From Chersky-840 sp963838775 (GTDB taxonomy: Bacteria; Actinomycetota; Acidimicrobiia; Acidimicrobiales; UBA8190): a DNA stretch of 64,000 nucleotides. Positions 18,264 to 27,117 of this stretch are shown here, piece by piece. The notes under the pieces were generated by a model. It made no database searches, was not told the DNA's origin, and saw nothing but the letters and a program-made list of their open reading frames with translations. Position numbers and translations under genes: made by a program. Location of the stretch: NCBI GenBank assembly GCA_963838775.1, contig CAWISP010000025.1:124001-188000 (forward strand), given 5' to 3'. Position 1 is the first letter of the stretch, and each line of letters starts with the position of its first letter.

Positions 18264-19459
18264 CGGCGGTCGACGCCGAGCACCAGTCCACTGGTCGGGA
18301 CCCCGGTGCCGGCGGTGACGACGACGTGCTCGGTGCCCTCGACCTGGTTCACGGCCGTGCCCCGCACCTGGCGCACGCCCTCGGCGATGCCGTTCATCCC
18401 GTGGATGTAGGCCTCGCCCAGCTGGCCGCCGTGGGTGTTGGTGGGCAGCTTGCCACCGGGCCCGATGTGGCCGTCGCGCAGGAACTCCTTGGCCTCGCCC
18501 CACTCGCAGAAGCCGAGCTCCTCGAGCTGGTACAGGACGAACGGCGTGAAGTGGTCGTAGAGCACGGCACACTGCATGTCGTCGGGGCCCAGGCCCGACG
18601 TCTCCCACAGCTGGCGCGCCACCACGCCCATCTCGGGGAGACGGGTCATGTCGTCGCGGTAGTACGACGTCATCATGTCCTGCTGGGCACCCGAGCCCTG
18701 GGCCGCTCCCTGGATGACGGCCGGAGCCTTGGCGCCGTCGCGGGCGCGCTCGAGACTGGTGACGACGATGGCCTGACCCCCGTCGGACTCTTGACAGCAG
18801 TCGAGGAGCCGCAGGGGCTCGACGATCCACCGCGACGCCTGGTGGTCCTCCAAGGTGATGGGCTTGCCGTAGAACCACGCCGCGGGGTTGGTCGCCGCGA
18901 AGGCGCGGTCTGCCACCGCCACCCGGCCGAAGTCTTCGGTGGTGGCGCCGGTGACGTGCAGATAGCGCTGAGCGAACATCGCCACCCATGACGCCGGGGT
19001 GAGCAGTCCGTGCGGTGCGTACCACGAGAAGTGCGCGTTCTCGGCATTGGCGATCGGGGCGCGCCCTTGCACGCCGGTCCCGAAACGGTGCCCGGAGCGC
19101 TCGTTGAACGCCCGGTAGCACACCACGACGTCGGCCACGCCGCTGGCGACGGCCATGGCGGCCTGGTGCACCGTCGCACACGCCGCACCGCCGCCGTAGT
19201 GGATGCGGCTGAAGAAGGTGAGGTCCCCCATGCCCAGGGTGCGGGCCACTTCGATCTCGGGGTTCGTGTCCGCCGCGAACGTGACGAGGCCGTCGACGTC
19301 GGAGGCGGCCAGGCCGGCGTCGTCGAGCGCGCTGCGGACCGCCTCCGCGGCCAGCCGGAGCTCGCTGCGACCCGACTCCTTGGAGAATTCCGTGGCGCCG
19401 ATGCCGCTGATGGCGGTGGTTCCCGCGAACGTGTGGCGACGGGGGGACCTCGCACTCAT
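18260..19459 (-). CDS. ltp2: Ltp2-like steroid side-chain retro-aldolase (thiolase fold)
   Basis: A 399-residue thiolase-superfamily protein. Segments such as AISGIGATEFSKESGRSELR, GGGAACATVHQAAMAVASG, RLLDCCQESDG and NTHGGQLGEAYIHGMNGIAE follow mycobacterial Ltp2 almost word for word as I recall it. In mycobacteria Ltp2 works with the DUF35 domain of ChsH2 to cleave 17-hydroxy-3-oxo-pregnene-carboxyl-CoA, releasing propionyl-CoA and androstenedione. Here it is the last gene of the five-gene operon, 10 bases after chsH1. ATG at 19459 (ATGAGGA upstream) gives the family N-terminus. Confidence 0.9.
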   Translation of the reverse strand: MSARSPRRHTFAGTTAISGIGATEFSKESGRSELRLAAEAVRSALDDAGLAASDVDGLVTFAADTNPEIEVARTLGMGDLTFFSRIHYGGGAACATVHQAAMAVASGVADVVVCYRAFNERSGHRFGTGVQGRAPIANAENAHFSWYAPHGLLTPASWVAMFAQRYLHVTGATTEDFGRVAVADRAFAATNPAAWFYGKPITLEDHQASRWIVEPLRLLDCCQESDGGQAIVVTSLERARDGAKAPAVIQGAAQGSGAQQDMMTSYYRDDMTRLPEMGVVARQLWETSGLGPDDMQCAVLYDHFTPFVLYQLEELGFCEWGEAKEFLRDGHIGPGGKLPTNTHGGQLGEAYIHGMNGIAEGVRQVRGTAVNQVEGTEHVVVTAGTGVPTSGLVLGVDRR

Positions 19460-19469
19460 GACACGGTCC

Positions 19470-19934
19470 TCATGAAGTGCCCGCACCGTCACGGGGAACC
19501 GACAGGCGCACGGTGCCGGTCACGTGGTCGCCGCGGCTGTTGGCCCCTCGCACCGCCACTTCGACGACACCCCGGCCGTCGTGGCGCCCGGCCGAGACCT
19601 CGGCGCTGTTCACCGTTCCGGTGAGGGTCATGGTGTCGCCCGGGTAGTTCGGCGCCCCCAGGCGGATCGACACCGACTCGATGCGTGCGCCGGGCCCCGC
19701 CCAGTCGGTCACGAAGCGCCCCACCAGTCCGTTGGTGCTGAGGATGTTCATGAAGATGTCGGGCGACCCCCGCTCGACGGCCAGGCCTGGGTCGTGGTGC
19801 ACGTCCTGGTAGTCGCGCGAGGCGATGGCCGTGGCCACGATGAGGGTCCGGGTCAGCGGGATGGCGAGCTCGGGGAGGGTGTCACCCACCGCCACATCCT
19901 CGAAGCGAAGGGTGTCGGCACGCACGGCGCTCAC
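19470..19934 (-). CDS. chsH1: ChsH1-like MaoC-type enoyl-CoA hydratase subunit
   Basis: A 154-residue single hot-dog protein of the MaoC type. RDYQDVHHDPGLAVERGSPD contains the hydratase-2-like Asp/His pair, and IFMNILSTNGLVGRFVTDW is the usual following helix and strand. In mycobacteria ChsH1 pairs with the N-terminal domain of ChsH2 to hydrate the C22 steroid enoyl-CoA. The GTG start overlaps the TGA of the fadE28-like gene (GTGA), so translation is coupled. Confidence 0.88.
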   Translation of the reverse strand: MSAVRADTLRFEDVAVGDTLPELAIPLTRTLIVATAIASRDYQDVHHDPGLAVERGSPDIFMNILSTNGLVGRFVTDWAGPGARIESVSIRLGAPNYPGDTMTLTGTVNSAEVSAGRHDGRGVVEVAVRGANSRGDHVTGTVRLSVPRDGAGTS

Positions 19935-21115
19935 GGTCCCTCCACCCCGGCCAGGCGTGCCGTCGAGGAACCGGCCGACGCGCTGCGCAGTCGCGACGCC
20001 AACAGCGACCCCAGGCGGGAGAGCTCGGCACTCGGGCCCTGCAACATCAACTCGATCTGCTTGCCCCACAGGAAATAGCGGTGGATCGGGTAGGAGATGT
20101 CGGCCCCGAGGCCGCCGTGGAGGTGCTGCGTGGCGTGCACCACGCGCTGGCCCGCCTCCGACGCCCACCAGTGGGCGACGGCCACGGCTTCGGTGGCCGG
20201 AAGGTTCTCGTCGATGCGCCAGGCCGCCTGCCACGTCGTGACCCGGATGGCCTCGGTGTCGATGTAGGCGTCGGCGGCGCGCAACATGGTCCCCTGGAAC
20301 GACGACAGGGGACGTCCGAACTGGTGTCGCTGATTGAGATACGAGGCGGCGCGCCGTACCGCTTCCTCGGTCACGCCGAGCTGGATGGCGCACAGCCCGG
20401 TCCGCGCCCGATCGAGCATCCACGCCACGGCCCCGGCGCCGTCACCGGGCCCGGCCACGATGTCGCCGGACCCGACGGGCGCGCCGTCGAGATGGACATG
20501 AGGATGGATCTGGTGGTCGGTCGTCGTGGCCCGCTCCAGCGTGGCGCCCGGGCCCATCGGGTCGACCAGCCCCACGATGGTGCCGTTGTCGGGAGCACCG
20601 TCCACGGCAGCGGGGACGAGGACGCGGGCGGCCAGGTGCGCCTGGGGAACGGCGAAGGCGGTCCCGTGCAACCGCCATCCCGAACCGTCGCGCTCGGCGC
20701 GCACGGTCGGGTGGTTGCGCACGCTGGCGGCCACCTCGTTGAGCGCGGCGGAGAGCCGGACATCACCGCCGGCCACAGCCGGAAGCCAGCGGGCTTGTTG
20801 CTCGGGCGTGCCGAAGTGCGCGAGCGGCAGGGCGCCGAGCACGACCGTGGCCCACAACGGCACCGGTGCCACGGCACGACCTTGTTGCTCGAGCACGAGA
20901 CACAACTCGGTCAGACCGAGTCCCGATCCGCCGTGCTCTTCGGGGATGGCGAGGCCGACAAGGTTCGCCTTGGCGAGCTCGGTCCACAGCGCCTGGTCGA
21001 AGCGGTCGTCGCCGGCCTCGATCTCGGCCAGCCGCTCGACGTCGGCCATGCCCTGGAAGATCGCCGCCGCGGCCTCCGCCACCGCCAGCTGCTCCTCGGT
21101 GAAGGTGAAGTCCAT
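19931..21115 (-). CDS. fadE28: FadE28-like acyl-CoA dehydrogenase subunit
   Basis: A 394-residue acyl-CoA dehydrogenase-fold protein: MDFTFTEEQLAVAEAAA, IPEEHGGSGLGLTELCLVLE and the FAD-contact segment QFGRPLSSFQGTMLRAADAY, ending TQHLHGGLGADISYPIHRY. The middle domain is divergent, as in the partner subunits (FadE27/FadE28 types) of the alpha2beta2 steroid dehydrogenases, so it probably assembles with the fadE29-like product. Its ATG shares the A of the TGA of chsH2 (TGATG). Confidence 0.85.
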   Translation of the reverse strand: MDFTFTEEQLAVAEAAAAIFQGMADVERLAEIEAGDDRFDQALWTELAKANLVGLAIPEEHGGSGLGLTELCLVLEQQGRAVAPVPLWATVVLGALPLAHFGTPEQQARWLPAVAGGDVRLSAALNEVAASVRNHPTVRAERDGSGWRLHGTAFAVPQAHLAARVLVPAAVDGAPDNGTIVGLVDPMGPGATLERATTTDHQIHPHVHLDGAPVGSGDIVAGPGDGAGAVAWMLDRARTGLCAIQLGVTEEAVRRAASYLNQRHQFGRPLSSFQGTMLRAADAYIDTEAIRVTTWQAAWRIDENLPATEAVAVAHWWASEAGQRVVHATQHLHGGLGADISYPIHRYFLWGKQIELMLQGPSAELSRLGSLLASRLRSASAGSSTARLAGVEGP

Positions 21116-22152
21116 CAGGCCGCTCCGGCTTCGGCGACACTGGCGCCGCCCTCGGCGGGGGCGGGACGGAACATGGGGATGGTGAGCTCGTCGTCGACGG
21201 CCACCATCTCCACCACGACCGGCATGCCGATGTGCACCGCGGTCGGATCCACGCCGATCAGGTCCCCCACCAGTCGCGTCCCTTCCTCGAGCTCGACGAC
21301 AGCGATGGGCAGCGGGTAGTCGAAGCCACCGACCTGGGGATGGTGCACCACGACGAAGCTGTAGACCGTTCCGCGCCCGCTGGCGGTGACGGTGTCCCAC
21401 TCGAAGGACCCGCACGACGCGCACGCGGGCCGAGGCGGGTGTCGCAGCACGCCGCACTGCGCACAACGCTGGATGAGCAGCTCGCCCTGCCGCGCACCTT
21501 CGAAGAAGAAGGCGAGGTCGTGGGTGATGGCCGGCCGGGGCCGCAGCTGTGCGTCGGCCTTCGGCTTCGAGGTCTGGGGTCGGAACCGCAGGATCCGGAA
21601 CCGCATGGTGGCCACCCGCTCGCCGTGCTGGTCGGTGAACTCCAGACGCGTGGTCACGAAGTGCCCGTCACCGAGCCCCGTGTGCTTCTCGGGTGACACC
21701 GAGTCGATGACCGAGGTGACCGTGAGCCGGTCCCCGAGCACGATGGGTCGGACGTACTCCTGGTCGCAGTTCGTCGCCACCACCGACGTGAACCCTGCTT
21801 CGTTGAAGACCTCGAACATCGCTTCCTGTGCGGACACCTCGCCCGCGGCGTCTCGCGCGCCCTTCCAACTTCCGCCCGGTTGGGAGGGGAGGCCGCGCAT
21901 AACCCATGCCTGGAGCATGGTGGGCGGGGAGACCACACCCGGGAAGCCGTTGCGCCGGGCCGACTCGTCGTCGACGTAGACCGGGTTCTCGTCACCCATG
22001 GCGTCGATCCAGTGCCGGATCATCGCCTGGTTGACCTCGTCGCGAGCCTCCATAGGCGGTCCGCTGGGCATGCCCTCGAAGGCGCGCAGCTTCGCCAGCA
22101 GCGCTTCGGCGTCCCCGTCCACGGTGCCGCCCTCGGGTGCCACCGGGCTCAC
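21115..22152 (-). CDS. chsH2: ChsH2-like two-domain protein: MaoC hydratase + DUF35 OB-fold
   Basis: A 345-residue fusion. Residues about 1-170 form a MaoC-type hot-dog domain (MIRHWIDAMGDENPVYVDDE, FPGVVSPPTMLQAWVM). The C-terminal half is a DUF35 module with a zinc ribbon (CAQCG then CASCG, 14 residues apart) and an OB-fold (GRGTVYSFVVVHHPQVGGF). Mycobacterial ChsH2 has the same architecture; the DUF35 part binds Ltp2. GTG at 22152 overlaps the fadE29 TGA by GTGA. In mycobacteria fadE28 and fadE29 are adjacent; here chsH2 sits between them. Confidence 0.9.
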   Translation of the reverse strand: MSPVAPEGGTVDGDAEALLAKLRAFEGMPSGPPMEARDEVNQAMIRHWIDAMGDENPVYVDDESARRNGFPGVVSPPTMLQAWVMRGLPSQPGGSWKGARDAAGEVSAQEAMFEVFNEAGFTSVVATNCDQEYVRPIVLGDRLTVTSVIDSVSPEKHTGLGDGHFVTTRLEFTDQHGERVATMRFRILRFRPQTSKPKADAQLRPRPAITHDLAFFFEGARQGELLIQRCAQCGVLRHPPRPACASCGSFEWDTVTASGRGTVYSFVVVHHPQVGGFDYPLPIAVVELEEGTRLVGDLIGVDPTAVHIGMPVVVEMVAVDDELTIPMFRPAPAEGGASVAEAGAA

Positions 22153-23327
22153 CTCGCCGCCCGGGTCATGCCGAGACCGGCCATGGCCACGATCTCGCGC
22201 TGGATCTCGTTGACGCCACCACCGAAGGTGTTGATCTGGGCGTGGCGGGCGGTGCGCTCGAGCCGGCCCGCCAACACCGCGCCCGGGGAGTCCGGCGAGA
22301 GATAGCCACCCGCCCCCACGATCCCGAGCAGGCGCCGGTAGATGTCGATGCTGCGCTCCACGCCGAACACCTTCACCGTCGAGGAGTCCGCCGGGCTCAT
22401 GGTGTCGGCGGAGAGCGCGGTCGCCATGCGCCAGTTGAGGAGGTACATGGCCTCGAGCTCGGCGCGACACCGGGCCAGGTCGCACTGCACCCACCCCAGA
22501 TCGAGCACGGTGGGGCCGTCGGGGGTGACGGTGCGGGCCGCCCAGGTGGCCACCTCTTCGTAGAGCTGCGAGGCGAAGCCGCTCCAGGCGGCGAGGCCCA
22601 CCCGCTCGTGGTTGAGCTGGGTGGTGATCATGCGCCAGCCTTCGTTCTCGGCCCCCACCAGTTGCTCGACCGGCACCCGGACGTCGGAGTAGTACGTGGC
22701 CGTGGTGCGCGCACCCGCCACGGTGACGATCGGGCTCCACGAGAAACCCGGCGAGTCGGTGGACATGGCCAGGATCGAGATGCCCTTGTGCTTGGGGGCA
22801 TCGGCGTTGGTGCGGACCGCCAGCCAGATGTAGTCGGCCATGTCGGCACCACTCGTGAAGACCTTGGCCCCGTTGACGACGTACTCGTCGCCGTCGCGCA
22901 CGGCGCGCGTCTTGAGCGAAGCCAGGTCGGTGCCCGCCTCGGGCTCGGTGTAGCCGATGGCGAAGTTGACCTCACCGGCCAGGATGGCGGGGAGGAAGAA
23001 GGACTTCTGCTCCTCGGTGCCGAAGCGCATGATCGTGGGGCCCACGGTGTTGACCGTCACGAACGGGAACGGCGCGCTCGCCCGCCTGGTCTCGTCGAAG
23101 AAGATGAACTGGTCCGTGGCGGGGCGGCCCTGGCCCCCGTACTCCTCGGGCCACCCGATGCCGAGCCAACCGTCCTTGCCGATGCGCCCCACGACCTGGC
23201 GCCACAGCTCGCCGCCTTCGCCGACCTCGCCGATGCCCCGGCGCACCTCGTCGGTGAGCAATTCGGCGTAGTACGCGCGCAGTTCCTGGCGCAGGGCCAG
23301 CTGCTCGGGGGTCTCCTCCAGGAACAT
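22149..23327 (-). CDS. fadE29: FadE29-like acyl-CoA dehydrogenase subunit
   Basis: A 392-residue acyl-CoA dehydrogenase: GIGWPEEYGGQGRPATDQF, IGYTEPEAGTDLASLKT and the C-terminal FGGGVNEIQREIVAM. The first motifs match mycobacterial FadE29 (ChsE2), the FAD-binding partner acting on the three-carbon side chain of C22 steroid CoAs. It is the promoter-proximal gene of the operon; AGGA lies 7 bases before the ATG. Upstream, about 100 bases away, is a perfect KstR-like box. Divergent from the P450. Confidence 0.88.
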   Translation of the reverse strand: MFLEETPEQLALRQELRAYYAELLTDEVRRGIGEVGEGGELWRQVVGRIGKDGWLGIGWPEEYGGQGRPATDQFIFFDETRRASAPFPFVTVNTVGPTIMRFGTEEQKSFFLPAILAGEVNFAIGYTEPEAGTDLASLKTRAVRDGDEYVVNGAKVFTSGADMADYIWLAVRTNADAPKHKGISILAMSTDSPGFSWSPIVTVAGARTTATYYSDVRVPVEQLVGAENEGWRMITTQLNHERVGLAAWSGFASQLYEEVATWAARTVTPDGPTVLDLGWVQCDLARCRAELEAMYLLNWRMATALSADTMSPADSSTVKVFGVERSIDIYRRLLGIVGAGGYLSPDSPGAVLAGRLERTARHAQINTFGGGVNEIQREIVAMAGLGMTRAAR

Positions 23328-23425
23328 GGCGCCGTCCTACTACGGTCCGAGCCGGATCGCCCGGTCCCGGCCATCGCTGGGCTCGTTGCTGCGGTCAATC
23401 GCTGCTTGCAGCAGGGGCTCGTTGC

Positions 23426-23439
23426 TATAACTCGTTCTA
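23426..23439. promoter_or_regulatory. KstR-like operator (perfect consensus)
   Basis: TATAACTCGTTCTA fits TNNAACNNGTTNNA at every fixed base. It lies 99 bases upstream of the fadE29-like start and shares the following sequence TAGTTTGG with the site in front of the FadD19-like gene. Confidence 0.65.
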
Positions 23440-23659
23440 GTTTGGCACCGTACCAGCCGAGCCTCGCCGCACGACAATTCGATTCCCCGCGGTCGCCGGG
23501 GTTCGCTTTTCCGCGCTGCCGAGGTCGATTTCTCCGCGCTGGTCGAGCTCGCTTCTCGGCGGCGCCGGGGTCCCGGCGCGGGGCCCGGAAGGGCCGGTCC
23601 ACGGCGCCGCACCACCCGCGGGCTCGTTGGCCGGGGTCGGAACGGCGACCTATCATCAC

Positions 23660-23673
23660 TGGAACACGTTCTG
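23660..23673. promoter_or_regulatory. KstR-like operator (one mismatch)
   Basis: TGGAACACGTTCTG differs from TNNAACNNGTTNNA only at the last base and is followed by a further GAAAACGT. It lies 96 bases before the P450 ATG, mirroring the distance of the other site to fadE29. Confidence 0.5.
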
Positions 23674-23768
23674 AAAACGTGGTCGGCCCTTCGGCGGGCG
23701 GGGCTCCTCGGCCACGGCCCGGGCACCTCGGGCCGGGACGTCGGCGACGTACCGAGGAGGCACCGGCC

Positions 23769-25001
23769 ATGGAGCTCAGCGAGATCGACCTGATCGACTC
23801 GAGGAATTTTGTCTCGGCCGTCCCCCACGAGTGGTTCGCCGAGCTGCGGCGCCGGGCTCCGGTGTACTGGCACGAGGAGCCCGAGGGCGTCGGCTTCTGG
23901 GCCGTGACGAAGTACGACGACTGCGTCGCCGTCAACCGTGACTACGAGCACTTCTCCTCGGCCAAGCGGGCCACGTTGCTGTGGGACATGCCCGAGGAGC
24001 AGCTCGAGCAGCAGCGCCTCATGATGCTCAACATGGACCCGCCCCTGCACACGCGCTACCGGCGTCTCGTGAACAAGGGCTTCACCCCGCGCATGGTGAA
24101 CTCGCTCGAAGAGAAGATCCACAAGACCGCCGACCAGATCATCGACGCCGTGATCGAAAAGGGCGAGGCCGACTTCGTCACCGACATCTCCGCCGAGCTC
24201 CCCCTGCAGGTTATCGCCGACCTCCTCGGAGTCCCCCAAGCCGACCGCCACAACATGTTCGACTGGTCCAACCGGATGATCGGGCAGGAGGACCCCGAGT
24301 TCCAGACCAATGCCGACGGTGAGAACTACGCGGGTGAGGCTGCCGTCGAGCTCTTCACCTACGCGTCCGAGCTCTTCGCCGAGAAGAGAGCCGACCCCGC
24401 CGACGATCTCATGAGCATCCTCGTCAACGTCGAGGTCGACGGCGACCAGCTCTCGGAGCTCGAGCTCGAGTTGTTCTTCCTCTTGCTCACCGTGGCCGGC
24501 AACGAGACGACGCGGAACTTGATCTCGGGGGCGATGCACGCCTTCTTCGAGCACCCCGACCAGTGGCAGCGTCTGGTGGCCGACCGGTCGCTCCTGCCGA
24601 CCGCCACCGACGAAATGCTGCGCTTTGTCACCCCGGTGATGAACTTCCGCCGCCAGACGACGGGACCGGTCGAGATCCGGGGCCAGCGCATCGAGGAGGA
24701 CCAGAAGGTCGTCTTCTTCCACATCTCGGCCAACCGTGACGAAGACATCTTCGAGAACCCCAACGCGTTCGATATCGGGCGGTCCCCCAATCCCCACATG
24801 GCCTTCGGTGGTGGCGGTCCCCACTTCTGCCTGGGAACGAACCTGGCCCGCATGGAGATCAGGGTCATGTTCCAGCATCTCCTCGACCGGATGCCCGACA
24901 TCCGGCTCGACGGTGAGCCCCAGCGGCTCCAGTCGGCATTCATCAACGGGGTGAAGCACCTCCCGATCGCGTTCAGCCCGGGCGCACCGGTCGGGCGCTG
25001 A
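23769..25001 (+). CDS. cyp125: CYP125-like cytochrome P450
   Basis: A 410-residue soluble P450 with the I-helix AGNETTR at 243-249, the heme loop FGGGGPHFCLG with Cys354 as iron ligand, and WSNRMIGQEDPEF and QRLMMLNMDPPLHTRYRRLV segments that recall CYP125. CYP125 oxidises the terminal side-chain carbon of cholesterol/cholestenone to the acid, feeding FadD19. CYP142 is the main alternative; the ending LQSAFINGVKHLPIAF is closer to CYP125. GAGGAGG precedes the ATG. The gene is divergent from the fadE29 operon and has its own KstR-like box. Confidence 0.85.
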   Translation: MELSEIDLIDSRNFVSAVPHEWFAELRRRAPVYWHEEPEGVGFWAVTKYDDCVAVNRDYEHFSSAKRATLLWDMPEEQLEQQRLMMLNMDPPLHTRYRRLVNKGFTPRMVNSLEEKIHKTADQIIDAVIEKGEADFVTDISAELPLQVIADLLGVPQADRHNMFDWSNRMIGQEDPEFQTNADGENYAGEAAVELFTYASELFAEKRADPADDLMSILVNVEVDGDQLSELELELFFLLLTVAGNETTRNLISGAMHAFFEHPDQWQRLVADRSLLPTATDEMLRFVTPVMNFRRQTTGPVEIRGQRIEEDQKVVFFHISANRDEDIFENPNAFDIGRSPNPHMAFGGGGPHFCLGTNLARMEIRVMFQHLLDRMPDIRLDGEPQRLQSAFINGVKHLPIAFSPGAPVGR

Positions 25002-25049
25002 CGAGGGGGTCGCCGGCGACGTCGGGCGACTCGAGGAGAAGCTGGTTTC

Positions 25050-25958
25050 GTGCGATTTCATCAAGCGGTGACGTTCCTGCCCACGTTGCATGCCCTGGAG
25101 CTGGCCAAGGCCGCCGACACGCAGGGGTATGACGGCATCTACGTGTCGGATCACATGTTCTTCCCCCGCGATCGTCAGTCGCGCTACACCTACTCCACGC
25201 GCGAGGACGGCGCTCCGGGGTTCGGCGACCACTGGGATCCCGACACGCACTGGCCCGACGCGTGGTGCCTCATCTCCGCCATGGCGGCGGTGACCGACCA
25301 CGTCGAGTTCACGACGGGTGTCTACATCGCGCCGGCACGCGATCTCATGACGGTGGCGAAGCAGGTGGGCACCGCCGCGGTGCTCTCGTCGGGTCGGGTG
25401 GCACTGGGTGTGGGGGTCGGGTGGTGCGAAGAGGAGTTCGTGGCCACCGGACAGGACTTCCACACGCGGGGCAAGCGGCTCGACGACATGATCCCCGCCC
25501 TGCGGGCAGTGTGGGCCGGGGGCTGGGTCGAGTACCACGGTCCGTACTACGACGTTCCCGCCATGCGCATGGAGCCCTCGCCCCCCGGCCCCATCCCCAT
25601 CATCGGCGGGGGCCACTCCGCCCCGGCCCTGCGCCGAGCCGCCTCGTTGTGCGACGGCTGGGTGGCGGCAGGCGCCTACGAGCCGGAGCAGGCCCGGACC
25701 TACCTCGGCAAGCTCGCCGAGCAACGTCGCCGGGCGGGGCGCGAGCACGAGCCGTTCTCGATCTACCTGTCGCTGTGGGCGCGCCCCGACGCCGACCTGT
25801 ACCGCAGCTTCGAAGAGGATTTCGGCGTCACCGACACCCTGTGCGCGCCGGCCATGGTGGCGAAGGTCGATCCCGCCGACCCGCCCGAGGTCCAGCTCCA
25901 GGCGCGGCTCGACGCGTCGGCGCGCTTCGCCGACGAGATCGTGGCCAAGATGCGATGA
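25050..25958 (+). CDS. LLM-class F420-dependent oxidoreductase (TIGR03619-like)
   Basis: A 302-residue TIM-barrel oxidoreductase beginning at GTG 25050 with GAGGAG 12 bases upstream. GYDGIYVSDHMFFPRD, GVYIAPARDLMTVAKQVGT and GVGVGWCEEEFVATGQDF are typical of F420-dependent members of the TIGR03619 group. It lies 48 bases after the P450 and is probably on the same transcript, which suggests a redox role in sterol breakdown; substrate not predictable. Confidence 0.85.
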   Translation: MRFHQAVTFLPTLHALELAKAADTQGYDGIYVSDHMFFPRDRQSRYTYSTREDGAPGFGDHWDPDTHWPDAWCLISAMAAVTDHVEFTTGVYIAPARDLMTVAKQVGTAAVLSSGRVALGVGVGWCEEEFVATGQDFHTRGKRLDDMIPALRAVWAGGWVEYHGPYYDVPAMRMEPSPPGPIPIIGGGHSAPALRRAASLCDGWVAAGAYEPEQARTYLGKLAEQRRRAGREHEPFSIYLSLWARPDADLYRSFEEDFGVTDTLCAPAMVAKVDPADPPEVQLQARLDASARFADEIVAKMR

Positions 25959-26002
25959 CGAACCAGATGCTCGCGAACCAGATGCTCACGAACGAAATGC
26001 GA
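25958..26002. repeat. Three tandem 15-bp units at the end of a gene
   Basis: ACGAACCAGATGCTC (25958), GCGAACCAGATGCTC (25973) and a degenerate ACGAACGAAATGCGA (25988) follow each other directly, starting at the TGA of the preceding oxidoreductase. ATGCGATGAC flanks the block on both sides, as if the gene end itself had been duplicated. Confidence 0.75.
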
Positions 26003-26060
26003 TGACGATGCACCCGAGTCGGGGCTCGGGGCATCGCCACGACGCCAACAGGAGGGCCCG

Positions 26061-27095
26061 ATGGCGAGCTTGAAGCTCGGACTGCAACTCGGATACTGGG
26101 GCGCGGGGCCCCCGGCCAACGCGCCCGAGCTGGTGGCTGAAGCCGAGCGCCTCGGCTTCGACTCGGTGTGGACGGCCGAGGCCTACGGGTCCGACGCGCT
26201 CACGCCATTGGCATGGTGGGGTTCGCGGACCACGCAGGTCCGCCTCGGGACCGCCCTGTGCCAGCTGTCGGCGCGCACCCCCACGGCCATGGCCATGGCC
26301 GCGCTCACCCTCGACCACCTTTGCGGCGGTCGGCTCGTCCTCGGACTGGGCGTCTCGGGCCCGCAGGTCGTGGAGGGTTGGTACGGCCAGCCGTTCCCGA
26401 AGCCTCTGGCGCGCACTCGTGAGTACGTCTCGATCGTCCGCCAGGTCATTGCCCGCGAGGCGCCGGTGACGAGCGCCGGACCGCACTACCCGCTCCCGTA
26501 TCCGGGGGGCACGGGCCTGGGCAAGCCGCTCAAGCCCATCGTCCACCCGCTGCGCAACGACATCCCCATCGTCCTCGGGGCCGAGGGGCCGAAGAACGTG
26601 GCCCTGGCGGCCGAGATCGCTGACGGCTGGTTCCCGATCTTCTTCTCTCCCGCTCACATGGGCGAGTTCTCCACCGCCCTCGACGAGGGGTTCGCCCGGC
26701 CCGGGGCCCGGCACGGCGCGTCGGATTTCGAGGTGATCGCCTTCTGCCCCGTCGTGGTGGACGACGACGTCGAGCGCGCCGCCGATCTGTACCGGCCCAT
26801 GCTGGCGTTGTATATCGGCGGGATGGGCGCCAAGGAGATGAACTTCCACTTCGACGTGTTCGTGCGCATGGGATTCGAAGCCGAAGCCCACAAGATCCAG
26901 GAGCTCTACCTCGACGGCCACAAGGACGAGGCGGCCGCGGCGGTGCCCACGTCGATGGTGGAGAAGATCGCCCTCATCGGTCCCCGCCCGAAGATCCGCG
27001 ACGAGCTCGCCGCGTGGCAGGAGTCGATCGCCACCACCCTGCTCGTGGCGGGGAGCCCGGACACGTTGCGCATGATGGCGGAATTCCTCTTGTAG
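26061..27095 (+). CDS. F420-dependent oxidoreductase, Rv3520c family
   Basis: A 344-residue LLM-class enzyme. LGLQLGYWGAGPPANAPEL, LGLGVSGPQVVEGWYGQPF and LGAEGPKNVALAAEIADGW match the TIGR03559 (Rv3520c) family as I know it; Rv3520c belongs to the KstR regulon of M. tuberculosis. ATG at 26061 has AGGAGG at 8 bases. It follows the other LLM gene and the P450 in the same direction, so the three may be one operon. The exact reaction in steroid metabolism is not established. Confidence 0.88.
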   Translation: MASLKLGLQLGYWGAGPPANAPELVAEAERLGFDSVWTAEAYGSDALTPLAWWGSRTTQVRLGTALCQLSARTPTAMAMAALTLDHLCGGRLVLGLGVSGPQVVEGWYGQPFPKPLARTREYVSIVRQVIAREAPVTSAGPHYPLPYPGGTGLGKPLKPIVHPLRNDIPIVLGAEGPKNVALAAEIADGWFPIFFSPAHMGEFSTALDEGFARPGARHGASDFEVIAFCPVVVDDDVERAADLYRPMLALYIGGMGAKEMNFHFDVFVRMGFEAEAHKIQELYLDGHKDEAAAAVPTSMVEKIALIGPRPKIRDELAAWQESIATTLLVAGSPDTLRMMAEFLL

Positions 27096-27117
27096 CTCCG
27101 GTCTCGGTCGGGCCTCG

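Larger units (their letters stand above)
23328..23768. promoter_or_regulatory. Divergent promoter region of the P450 and fadE29 operon
   Basis: A 441-base gap with no gene. It holds two KstR-like boxes 234 bases apart, one on the fadE29 side and one on the P450 side, as expected when two divergent transcripts have separate operators. Confidence 0.6.
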
